Assembly: GCA_938036315.1 (NCBI GenBank) | Contig: CALHPK010000002.1 | Location: 97,225-161,224 of the forward strand | Origin: an uncultured bacterium | Lineage (GTDB): Bacteria > Calescibacteriota > Calescibacteriia > Calescibacteriales > Calescibacteriaceae | Direction: 5' to 3' | Length of the DNA: 64,000 nt | Shown here: positions 39,969 to 47,455 of the stretch, in pieces | Layout of the letters: the number at the start of each line of letters is the position of its first letter | Numbering within the stretch: position 1 is the first letter of the stretch | Notes under the pieces: model-generated | The model's database searches: none | What the model saw: only the letters and a program-made list of their open reading frames with translations | Told to the model about the DNA's origin: nothing | Program-made: the position numbers and the translations under genes

Positions 39969-40742
39969 CTAGATCTTCTGAGCTGGAGTGACATGGAAGA
40001 AACTATCAAAGATAGTTCATTAGAGTACCTTGTAACAGTGGGATATGATAGAGTGTCTATAGAAAAATCCCTCAAAATAGCAAATGAATATGAACATATC
40101 TACTGTGCTTTGGGTTTCCATCCTCACTATGCAGACAGAGTAAGTGAAGAAGACCTTTTGTGGCTGAAAGATATTACCAGAAATAAAAAAGTAAAAGCCA
40201 TCGGAGAAATAGGACTAGACTTTTTCAAAAATTACTCAGATAGAAAGAATCAAGAAAAGATTTTCAGAGAGCAGATAAATATTGCAAAAGAACTCAATCT
40301 CCCTATAGTTATACATAGCAGGAATGCAGAAGATAAGATAATTGAAGTTTTGAAAGAGGAGAAGGCATATGAGATCGGCGGTGTAATGCATTGCTTCAGC
40401 GGAAGCTACGAGTTTATGAAAAAATGCGTAGATCTTGGCTTCTACATTTCTTTCTCGGGTATAATAACTTACAAAAATGCAAATGACTTACGCAATGTTG
40501 TAAAAAAAACTCCTATCACGAATATTCTTCTTGAAACAGATAGTCCATTCTTAACTCCGCAAAAATTCAGAGGTAAACCTAACAAACCGTCCTACATATG
40601 GAACATTGCTGAGGCAATAGCAGAGCTTATCTCAAATTACTCCCTTGAAGATATAGATAAATTGACATCCAAAAACGCGAAACTAGCATTTAACCTTAGC
40701 ACTACATCTGAAATTCAGTCACATAGACCAGACCAAAATTAA
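39942..40742 (+). CDS. tatD: TatD-family metal-dependent nuclease
   Basis: 266 residues, a TIM-barrel amidohydrolase-type DNase linked to DNA repair and quality control. Metal ligands are seen in IDTHCHLDLL (HxH), IGEIGLDFF (Glu), VIHSRNAE (His), VMHCFSG (His) and LLETDSPFLTPQ (Asp). Two starts are possible: ATG at 39942 or 39948, the latter giving MIDTHCHLD as in most family members. It heads the tatD-era-hisF operon and is divergent from, and overlapping, the small exported gene. Confidence 0.95.
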   Translation: MNMIDTHCHLDLLSWSDMEETIKDSSLEYLVTVGYDRVSIEKSLKIANEYEHIYCALGFHPHYADRVSEEDLLWLKDITRNKKVKAIGEIGLDFFKNYSDRKNQEKIFREQINIAKELNLPIVIHSRNAEDKIIEVLKEEKAYEIGGVMHCFSGSYEFMKKCVDLGFYISFSGIITYKNANDLRNVVKKTPITNILLETDSPFLTPQKFRGKPNKPSYIWNIAEAIAELISNYSLEDIDKLTSKNAKLAFNLSTTSEIQSHRPDQN

Positions 40743-40752
40743 AGTAATTAAA

Positions 40753-41685
40753 ATGACTGTGACAAATAAAAGTGACTTGAAAATCAAAACAGGATATATA
40801 AGCTGTGTAGGAAGACCGAATGTAGGAAAATCTACTCTGATAAATAAGCTCACTGGAACTAAAATATCAGCAGTATCACCAAAGCCACAAACAACCCGAC
40901 GAAATGTAATCGGTGTGAAATTTGAAGAAGACCTTCGCGCTCAGCTTATATTCATAGATACTCCGGGGATCCACAAACCTAAAAATGAATTTGGAGAGGA
41001 GATGGTAAAACAAGCGATAGAATCAATAAAATATTCCAATATTGTTTATCATCTGATTGATTCATCTGAAGGCATAGTCGGCGAAGATATAGATGTAGCT
41101 GAAAACCTCAGATCAATAATCAGTGAGAACAAACTCAGTATCTCTATCTTTTGTCTGTTGACTAAGATAGATCTGATAAAGAAAGAAAAGCTACTTCCTA
41201 TGATGGAGGAAGTCGGAAAGTGGAATTTATATCAAGAGGTAATTCCAATTTCTGCATTGAAAGGAATCGGGTTAGATGATCTTATCAAAACAACCATAAA
41301 ATACCTTAAGGAAGAAGAAATCTCAGAAGTGATAACGTCTCCTGTGCAACCCTTCAAACTCATAGTCCAAGAAATAATTATGGAAAAAATTTATAACCAA
41401 ATTCATATGGAAGTTCCCTATTGTACAGCAGTGGATATTGAAGAAATCACTGAAAGAGAAAATGGGGTCTTGTACATAAAGGGGACTATATATGTTGAGA
41501 AACCTAATCAGAAAAAGATTGTTATAGGTAAAGACGGAGCGAAGATAAAGCAAATAGGAACACTTGCCAGAGAAGAGCTTGAACTTATCACAGGGAAAAA
41601 GGTTTTTTTGGATCTTTGGGTGAAGGTAAAGGAGGACTGGCGGAAAAATATACACTTTGTAAAGAAGATATACTTCCTGAAGTGA
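40753..41685 (+). CDS. era: GTPase Era
   Basis: 310 residues. Era binds 16S rRNA near its 3' end and assists 30S assembly. The G1 motif GRPNVGKS is at 20-27, the switch region has [12 protein letters not shown], and G3 is DTPGIHKP. G4 reads LLTKIDL, with Thr where NKxD is normal, a conservative change seen in some GTPases. The C-terminal KH domain includes [21 protein letters not shown]. It starts 10 bp after tatD and ends 4 bp before hisF. Confidence 0.96.
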   Translation: MTVTNKSDLKIKTGYISCVGRPNVGKSTLINKLTGTKISAVSPKPQTTRRNVIGVKFEEDLRAQLIFIDTPGIHKPKNEFGEEMVKQAIESIKYSNIVYHLIDSSEGIVGEDIDVAENLRSIISENKLSISIFCLLTKIDLIKKEKLLPMMEEVGKWNLYQEVIPISALKGIGLDDLIKTTIKYLKEEEISEVITSPVQPFKLIVQEIIMEKIYNQIHMEVPYCTAVDIEEITERENGVLYIKGTIYVEKPNQKKIVIGKDGAKIKQIGTLAREELELITGKKVFLDLWVKVKEDWRKNIHFVKKIYFLK

Positions 41686-41689
41686 TCCG

Positions 41690-42454
41690 ATGAAGAAAGA
41701 TATAACCACTGTGAGAATAATTCCCTGCCTTGATATAAAGAATGGGAGGGTTGTCAAAGGTATAAATTTTGTAGAGCTTAAGGATGCCGGAGACCCTTAT
41801 GAGATATCAAAAATATATAGCAAGGAAGGGGCGGATGAGATCTGTATACTTGATATATCTGCAAGCGAAGAAGGAAGAAAGGCATCTGTTGATATGATCT
41901 CTAAAATAGCTGAGGGAGTGTTTGTTCCTATCACTGTTGGCGGAGGTGTCAGATCTCCAGAAAATATGCGAGAATATCTGAAAAGTGGAGCAGATAAAGT
42001 ATCAATAAACACTGGAGCAGTTGAAAATCCAAGTCTTATCAGAGAGTGCGCAAGAATATTTGGGTCGCAATGTGTGGTCGTAGCTATAGATGCCAAAAGA
42101 GTAGATGGAAAGTTCGAAGTTTTTATTTACTCAGGTAAAAAACGTACAGGAATCAATGTGATGGACTGGATTCAAAAAGTCGTGGAACTTGGAGCAGGAG
42201 AAATTCTCCTTACATCAATCGATGCCGATGGAACACAGCAGGGATATGATTTGGAACTGATAAATCTTGTGGCCGAAAATGTTGACGTTCCGGTGATAGC
42301 CTCAGGAGGAGCCGGTAAACCTGAACATTTCGTAGAAGCAGTAAGAGCCGGAGCCTCTGCAGTACTTGCCGCATCTGTATTCCACTTTGGCAAAATAAGA
42401 ATAAAAGAGCTTAAAGAATACTTAAGAAAAAACAATATAAAAATTAGAACTTAA
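41690..42454 (+). CDS. hisF: imidazole glycerol phosphate synthase subunit HisF
   Basis: The cyclase half of IGP synthase, joining histidine and purine biosynthesis (AICAR is a product). 254 residues, a complete (beta/alpha)8 barrel. The two catalytic aspartates are in [14 protein letters not shown] and [14 protein letters not shown]. Phosphate sites TVGGGVRS and ASGGAG are intact. No other his gene is nearby; hisH should be elsewhere. It is the last gene of the tatD-era-hisF unit. Confidence 0.97.
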   Translation: MKKDITTVRIIPCLDIKNGRVVKGINFVELKDAGDPYEISKIYSKEGADEICILDISASEEGRKASVDMISKIAEGVFVPITVGGGVRSPENMREYLKSGADKVSINTGAVENPSLIRECARIFGSQCVVVAIDAKRVDGKFEVFIYSGKKRTGINVMDWIQKVVELGAGEILLTSIDADGTQQGYDLELINLVAENVDVPVIASGGAGKPEHFVEAVRAGASAVLAASVFHFGKIRIKELKEYLRKNNIKIRT

Positions 42455-42505
42455 TCACCAATCGAAACACATATTAATTGATCCCACCAGAGATGCATCG
42501 GTCAA

Positions 42506-42805
42506 TCATATCACAAAAAAATCATATTCTCCATCATACTTGATAAAATCCTCAAATTTCATATAGCGTACCTCCCCACCCATCAGTGGAATTGAATCAA
42601 TAAATTCCTCAACTTCTCTTCTCATACTATCATTCATACTTTTAATTAATTTTTCTGATTTCTCACTCAGACATAAAATTACTTTATGACCCCTCAGAGT
42701 TATACCCAAGGCCATTCTTATGCTCTCAAAAACCCTCTTTTCGTCGTCTCCTTCGTCAATAAAAATTCGTACAATCTTTTTATCCTCGTTCTGTGGTTTA
42801 TCCAT
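42506..42805 (-). CDS. small DsrE/DsrF-like protein (tentative)
   Basis: 99 residues. The central VFESIRMALGITLRGHKVILCL resembles the helix-strand step of the DsrE/TusD fold, in which a sulfur-carrying Cys may follow; here Cys is at about residue 46. The end is acidic/aromatic (FIKYDGEYDFFVI). I do not see the conserved active-site Cys position with certainty. It begins 19 bp after the aldo/keto reductase stop. If the family call is right, it could pair with the ThiS-like sulfur-carrier at the head of the same strand run. Confidence 0.6.
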   Translation of the reverse strand: MDKPQNEDKKIVRIFIDEGDDEKRVFESIRMALGITLRGHKVILCLSEKSEKLIKSMNDSMRREVEEFIDSIPLMGGEVRYMKFEDFIKYDGEYDFFVI

Positions 42806-42824
42806 TTTTTATTTTGCTCAATGC

Positions 42825-43655
42825 TTACCTATTTTTACCAGATTTATCACTAAAAAGTTTCTTCATAATATCTTTATCTTCCTCTTCAATTACGAAATTC
42901 ACAGCTTCTATATTTTCTCTAAGATGATCCAGATTCTCAGTTTTGAATATTACAAAAATTTTTTTCGTTCGCACAAGGAAATTCAGTATAAGTTGAAATG
43001 GAGTTTTTCCATACTTATGAGCTATAAGCTCGAGCGTATTCCACTGTTTAGAACCATAAGGAATCCTCCCGACCCAAAAAGGCGAATATCCAGAAACAGT
43101 TATACTATACCTTTCACATAGTGGTAAGAGCTTGTCTTCAACATACCAATAATTTGAGAGATTATACTCAACTTGGTTGTTGCAGATCTGATATTTTTTG
43201 AGAAGATCGCCAAATCTTTCAAGCTCGTCTAACTCGAAGTTACTTACCCCTGCAAACCTTATCAATCCATCTTCTTGAAGCTTTTTGAATGCCGAAAAAG
43301 TTTCGTCCAAAGGGTGATCTCCCGAGAACCAATGCAAAAGATACAAATCTATGTAATCTGTCTTTAGTCTTTTGAGTGATCTCTTACAAGCTGAAATTGT
43401 TCCAGAAAAAGATGAATTAGATGGCAGAACTTTACTTGTTATGAAAACACTTTCACGAGGAATACCCTTTAGAGCTGAGGAGATTACTTCTTCAGCCCCG
43501 CTGTACATTTCAGCAGTATCTATATGATTTACTCCGAGTTCTAAAGAAGCTCGGATCACTCTAATCATATTCTCACTATTCCGTATCTGCCATGTCCCAA
43601 TGGCAAAAATAGGGACTTGTATTCCTGTTTTTCCTATTTCTACTTTAGGTATCAT
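42825..43655 (-). CDS. aldo/keto reductase
   Basis: 276 residues, an NADPH-dependent TIM-barrel oxidoreductase. The catalytic Asp and Tyr are in HIDTAEMYSG, the Lys in ITSKVLPSN, and the His in LYLLHWFSGD. GVSNFELDEL and NQVEYNLS are further family blocks. Length is close to bacterial 2,5-diketogluconate reductase-like members (about 275). The substrate is unknown. It lies between the DciA-like and DsrE-like genes on the same strand. Confidence 0.9.
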   Translation of the reverse strand: MIPKVEIGKTGIQVPIFAIGTWQIRNSENMIRVIRASLELGVNHIDTAEMYSGAEEVISSALKGIPRESVFITSKVLPSNSSFSGTISACKRSLKRLKTDYIDLYLLHWFSGDHPLDETFSAFKKLQEDGLIRFAGVSNFELDELERFGDLLKKYQICNNQVEYNLSNYWYVEDKLLPLCERYSITVSGYSPFWVGRIPYGSKQWNTLELIAHKYGKTPFQLILNFLVRTKKIFVIFKTENLDHLRENIEAVNFVIEEEDKDIMKKLFSDKSGKNR

Positions 43656-43722
43656 AATTATAACTTAGAAATCTATAATTTAAAGGGCTCAGAAGCACAG
43701 TTTATAGATTTAGATTTAAGAT

Positions 43723-44049
43723 TCACCGCTTTCTATTGCCTTTTGAATTGAACTTCTTGAAAATTGGGATTTCGACTCCTTGAACAACAACATCTTTTAC
43801 CACCTCTTTACCTATAACATCATTTGCAGATTTTATTATTCTACTTTTATTGCACTCTACAAAGAATCTCAAAGTAGAATCATAAGAAACTATACGTAAT
43901 ACCCCGTTTCTGAGCTTGATAGAGGTTGGCAATCTCCTTCCTCCTATCTTTTTCCAATTTTTCATCAGTATGAATTCGCACCAGATTTCTTCATCATAAT
44001 CTTTGAGAAAGTTCATCAAAGCTAAATCTAAATCCAAAGCCCCTTTCAT
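43723..44049 (-). CDS. DUF721/DciA-like protein
   Basis: 108 residues from the ATG at 44049. The pattern W-K-K-I-G then LPTSIKLRNGVLRIVSYDSTLRFF is the core of DUF721, the family that includes the replicative helicase operator DciA; the second half is basic (KKFNSKGNRKR). In bacteria lacking DnaC/DnaI, DciA helps load DnaB. The ATG begins 1 nt after the upstream stop and a GGGGGTG stretch could serve as ribosome site; the GTG at 44058 overlaps the upstream gene and is less likely. Assignment rests on pattern only. Confidence 0.65.
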   Translation of the reverse strand: MKGALDLDLALMNFLKDYDEEIWCEFILMKNWKKIGGRRLPTSIKLRNGVLRIVSYDSTLRFFVECNKSRIIKSANDVIGKEVVKDVVVQGVEIPIFKKFNSKGNRKR

Positions 44050-44050
44050 C

Positions 44051-44296
44051 TTATACACCCCCAGATATTGCAGGTATTACCTTTATTTCATCTTTTGGAG
44101 AGATTTCTTCATCTTCTGTTGTTACTTCACCATTTTTGACAACAATACAGGTATCAGGCGTAAGCGATAGCGCTTTTATCACATCTTTTACCCGCATACC
44201 CTTTTTGTATGGGATTTGCTTTTGCCTACTCATAAACTTGACCTCTATCACATCTTCGTCTTTTTCCCTAAACTCTTTTCCAATATCATTCATCAT
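44051..44296 (-). CDS. ThiS/MoaD-like ubiquitin-fold protein ending in Gly-Gly-Val
   Basis: About 81 residues from the ATG at 44296. The beta-grasp pattern is visible: VIEVKFMSRQKQIPYKKGMRVKDVIKAL, then CIVVKNGEVT and EDEEISPKDEIKVIPAISGG followed by a final Val. ThiS and MoaD end in Gly-Gly, which is activated by adenylation and then thiocarboxylated. Here one residue follows, so either processing is required or the tail is used differently. GTG at 44335 is an alternative start with 13 extra residues. It heads the ThiS-like/DciA-like/AKR/DsrE-like run. Confidence 0.78.
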   Translation of the reverse strand: MMNDIGKEFREKDEDVIEVKFMSRQKQIPYKKGMRVKDVIKALSLTPDTCIVVKNGEVTTEDEEISPKDEIKVIPAISGGV

Positions 44297-44377
44297 TAAA
44301 AATTTTAGATAACTACCCTTTCCTAAGAAAATCACAAAAATTTTTTTCTAACCTTTAATAGTTATCTTGATTATTTT

Positions 44378-44914
44378 ATGAAACTTGACAAAATAAAAGA
44401 TATTCGGCAAAAATTGATTGGAATATTTTCAAGGGTCTTCGCTGATGTTTTAGTAGAAGTTGCTCCATTTACATTATTTTTAGAGATTGCAAAAAAGAAA
44501 TTCCCACTTATTGCTGTGGATGGAATAATAGAATACAAAAACGGAATTATTTTGGTAGAAAGGAGATATAAACCTATTGGGCTTGCTATTCCTGGTGGTT
44601 TTATTGAAAGTGGTGAAGAGGTAGAGAAAGCATTAAAAAGAGAACTCAAAGAAGAAACCAACCTTGAGGTACAAATCCAAGGACTTGTTGGAGTATATTC
44701 ACATCCCCAACGAGATCCACGTGCTCATGTTATAACTTTGGTATTTGCATGCAAAGCAGATGACAATCAAGAATTGAGATCAGGAGATGATGCGAAAGAA
44801 GCCAAGATTTTCAAATTAGATGAGATACCTTTTGAGAAAATTGTCTTTGACCATGGGCAAATAATAAAAGATTATATAGAGTGGAAAAGAAGTAATAGAA
44901 TCTTTATAAGATGA
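44378..44914 (+). CDS. NUDIX hydrolase
   Basis: 178 residues. The Nudix box runs GGFIESGEEVEKALKRELKE and continues ETNL, matching G-x5-E-x7-R-E-x-x-E-E. A 55-residue N-terminal segment precedes the fold. YSHPQRDPRAHVITLVF resembles ADP-ribose pyrophosphatase-like members (YSxPxRDPRxH), so ADP-ribose or a related nucleotide-sugar is the likely substrate, though the exact one is open. A TATCTT hexamer lies 9 nt before the ATG with no ribosome site, another possible leaderless start. Its stop overlaps the lipA start by ATGA. Confidence 0.9.
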   Translation: MKLDKIKDIRQKLIGIFSRVFADVLVEVAPFTLFLEIAKKKFPLIAVDGIIEYKNGIILVERRYKPIGLAIPGGFIESGEEVEKALKRELKEETNLEVQIQGLVGVYSHPQRDPRAHVITLVFACKADDNQELRSGDDAKEAKIFKLDEIPFEKIVFDHGQIIKDYIEWKRSNRIFIR

Positions 44915-45780
44915 CTATTCAGAGTAAAGTTTTTCATTACTTTCCTAAATCTAAAGGGAAACCAAAGGTAAAGCTTTCAGATACTCACAAGATCAAAGAA
45001 GTTTTGAGGAAATACAAGCTGAACTCTGTTTGTGAAGAATCTTATTGTCCGAACATTTCGGAGTGTTTTGGGATTGAAAAGACTGTGACCTTTTTGCTTT
45101 TAGGTAATTTATGCACAAGGCACTGTTCATATTGCGGAATAAAAATCTCTAAAAAGCCCCCACTACCAGATCCAGCAGAACCCAGAAATCTTAGAATGGC
45201 TATAGAAGAACTCGGGATAAAATACGCAGTCCTGACCTCCGTCAATCGCGATGACATCGAAGATGGCGGAGCCTCGCACCTTGCAGAATGCATAAAATCA
45301 ATCAAGGACATATGCAAAGTTGAAATTCTATCCCCTGATTTCAAATATGACCTGAGAAACCTTGATATACTCCTTGAAGCAAAACCGGATGTGTTTGCAC
45401 ATAATATAGAAACCGTTGAAAGATTGTATCCCAAAGCAAGACCGAAGGGAGACTATGGAAAATCTCTATATATCCTAAAATATGCCTCGCAGAAAAATTT
45501 TATAACAAAAACTTCTTTAATTGTAGGACTTGGAGAAACATATCCAGAAGTAGAAAGAACAATATATGAAATAAGAGAAACAGGATGTAATATAATTACA
45601 GTTGGTCAGTATTTTCAGCCCTCACTCAAGTCGAATATAAATTCCTATCCTGTAGATTCGGAAATATGGTACAAGATAGAAGAACTTTGTAATAAACTTG
45701 GTTTTGATGCATACTTTATAGGTCCTCAAGTTAGAAGTTCTTATCTCGCTGACAAAATTCTAAAAAGTTTAAAGATATAA
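44911..45780 (+). CDS. lipA: lipoyl synthase
   Basis: Radical SAM enzyme that inserts two sulfurs into octanoyl groups on lipoyl domains. 289 residues. The auxiliary cluster motif is Cys41, Cys46, Cys52 (C-x4-C-x5-C), the radical SAM cluster Cys68, Cys72, Cys75 (CTRHCSYC), and the C-terminal RSSY supplies the serine ligand. Here the product would modify GcvH at 57501. It is translationally coupled to the Nudix gene by a 4-base overlap. Its stop codon lies in an exact 14-bp tandem duplication. Confidence 0.97.
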   Translation: MTIQSKVFHYFPKSKGKPKVKLSDTHKIKEVLRKYKLNSVCEESYCPNISECFGIEKTVTFLLLGNLCTRHCSYCGIKISKKPPLPDPAEPRNLRMAIEELGIKYAVLTSVNRDDIEDGGASHLAECIKSIKDICKVEILSPDFKYDLRNLDILLEAKPDVFAHNIETVERLYPKARPKGDYGKSLYILKYASQKNFITKTSLIVGLGETYPEVERTIYEIRETGCNIITVGQYFQPSLKSNINSYPVDSEIWYKIEELCNKLGFDAYFIGPQVRSSYLADKILKSLKI

Positions 45781-45798
45781 ATATAAAGATATAAATAT
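45771..45798. repeat. exact 14-bp tandem duplication at the lipA stop
   Basis: AAAGATATAAATAT occurs at 45771-45784 and immediately again at 45785-45798. The lipA TAA is inside the first copy, so the second is untranslated. Confidence 0.92.
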
Positions 45799-45816
45799 AG
45801 AAATTAGTAATTAAAA

Positions 45817-47235
45817 ATGATAGCTATACTAGGGGCTGAATCTGATTCAGGGAAAACCCAGATAGTTGCAGGTCTTTCGTATATATTTCAGGAGCATAAT
45901 CCATTACCCTTTAAAGCGCAGAATATGAGCCTTAACTCCTATGTTGGGGTAGATGATGGAGAGATGGCTTTCGCCCAATCATGGCAAGCTATAGCAGGTG
46001 GCTCTCTGCCGTACTCCTACATGAATCCCGTACTACTCAAACCTATAGCCCCCGGCAAAACAGAAATCATCCTTTTCGGAAAAAGCATAGGCACAGCAGA
46101 ACCTAAAGAATACTGGAAGAACTACAAAAAGAAACTAAAAGAGATAGTTTTTGATTTCTTTTCAGAGCTCACAAAAAAACACAGGATAATTTTCGTTGAA
46201 GGAGCCGGAAGTTGTAGCGAAATAAATCTCAAGAGAGAGGATTTTGCTAATCTCGAACTTTGTAGAAGATTCAAAATCCCTTTCATCTTGGTCGTAGATA
46301 TAGACCGTGGAGGAGCATTTGCAAAAATAGTTGGCACATATGAGCTTATGGGACCAAAAGAGAAAGATCTATTTTATGGAATTATTATCAATAAAATGTC
46401 TGGAGATAAATCGTTGCTCTCTGATGGAATAAAATTCATAGAAAAAAAGACCAAGAAAAAAGTCATAGGGGTGATCAATTTCATAGATGATTTGAATTTA
46501 CCCGAAGAAGATTCTATGATGTTTCACAGAAAAGCTATGAGGAAGGCAAGAAAATTAGAAAAAAAAACGCATAAAAAGATCCTCGTGAAGGTTATAAAGA
46601 CACCGTATATTTCGAATTTTTTTGATTTATATCCACTTACACTTGATGAAAATTTTGATCTATCATGGGCTTACTCATGCTCAGAGCTTGATGGAGCTGA
46701 TATCATAGTTCTGGCAGGATCAAGAAACGTATTTACAGATCTAAAATTTATAAAAGATCAAGGATTTGATGAAAAGATAAGATCCGAAGTGAAAAAAGGC
46801 AAATTTGTTATAGCAATATGCGGAGGCTATGAAATGTTGTTCGAAAAAATAAGAGACAAATGGAGAATAGAAAGCAGAAACAGTAGAGAGATAGAAGGAT
46901 TAGGATTTGTAAAAGGTGATGTAAATTTTAGAAAAGAAAAGATAGTCGGTTGGGAAACATTAAACGTAACAACAGATTGGTTCTGTGGGAAAATAAATGG
47001 CTTCAATATAAGGCATGGCGATAACGAAATAAAATATTTCTCCAATGAAAATATTTTTGGATGTTTCCTTCATAATATCTTCTGGAACGATGATTTTATA
47101 AGTGCTTTGGTAAAAAAATTCGGACTAAAAAATAAAGGGAACATACAGCTGAAGCTTAAAAATGAGTTGAAAAAGTGGGCAAATCATCTGGAAAAACAAG
47201 TAGATCTTGACTATATCAAAAGCATAATTTTGTAA
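45817..47235 (+). CDS. cobQ: cobyric acid synthase
   Basis: Amidates four side chains of adenosyl-cobyrinate a,c-diamide using glutamine and ATP. 472 residues, slightly short. The N-terminal dethiobiotin-synthetase-like ATPase has GAESDSGKT (P-loop), PFKAQNMSLNS and VEGAGSCSEINL. The C-terminal glutamine amidotransferase has nucleophile Cys335 in AICGGYEML and the His in GCFLHNIF. Motifs agree with CobQ rather than CobB. No other cobamide gene is in the window. It lies 36 bp after lipA and ends at a good terminator. Confidence 0.92.
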   Translation: MIAILGAESDSGKTQIVAGLSYIFQEHNPLPFKAQNMSLNSYVGVDDGEMAFAQSWQAIAGGSLPYSYMNPVLLKPIAPGKTEIILFGKSIGTAEPKEYWKNYKKKLKEIVFDFFSELTKKHRIIFVEGAGSCSEINLKREDFANLELCRRFKIPFILVVDIDRGGAFAKIVGTYELMGPKEKDLFYGIIINKMSGDKSLLSDGIKFIEKKTKKKVIGVINFIDDLNLPEEDSMMFHRKAMRKARKLEKKTHKKILVKVIKTPYISNFFDLYPLTLDENFDLSWAYSCSELDGADIIVLAGSRNVFTDLKFIKDQGFDEKIRSEVKKGKFVIAICGGYEMLFEKIRDKWRIESRNSREIEGLGFVKGDVNFRKEKIVGWETLNVTTDWFCGKINGFNIRHGDNEIKYFSNENIFGCFLHNIFWNDDFISALVKKFGLKNKGNIQLKLKNELKKWANHLEKQVDLDYIKSIIL

Positions 47236-47250
47236 AGTATCTATCCCCGG

Positions 47251-47276
47251 TCAGTGAACACCACTGATTATTTTAT
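47251..47276 (+). terminator. intrinsic terminator after cobQ
   Basis: Stem TCAGTG/CACTGA (6 bp, two further G-T pairs possible) with a 5-nt loop AACAC at 47251-47267, followed by TTATTTTAT. It starts 15 nt after the cobQ stop, on the plus strand. Confidence 0.6.
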
Positions 47277-47304
47277 AGCAAATATTGTGTCCATAAAGAA
47301 GATC

Positions 47305-47346
47305 AGATCGTAAAATATTTACTGAAGATCGTAAAAAATTTACTGA
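47305..47346. repeat. 21-bp tandem duplication
   Basis: AGATCGTAAAATATTTACTGA (47305-47325) is followed by AGATCGTAAAAAATTTACTGA (47326-47346), one mismatch. A further shifted half-copy ATTTACTGGCTAAA follows. Confidence 0.9.
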
Positions 47347-47455
47347 CTAAATTTACTGGCTAAAACCAATTTTGCAAGTGTAGAACAAAAGTGTTATCCC
47401 TTACATCCAGCAATAGCGAAATTTATAAAAATATAATATATAGTAGATAAAACGA

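Noticed and set aside
39857..40075. 72-codon minus-strand open frame opposite tatD
   Set aside because: Mostly antisense to tatD, Arg/Ser-rich, and competing with the small exported gene that is in a better context.
42477..42506. Hairpin ATTGATC/GGTCAAT after hisF as a terminator
   Set aside because: The loop is 16 nt, one pair is a wobble, and no T run follows on either strand.
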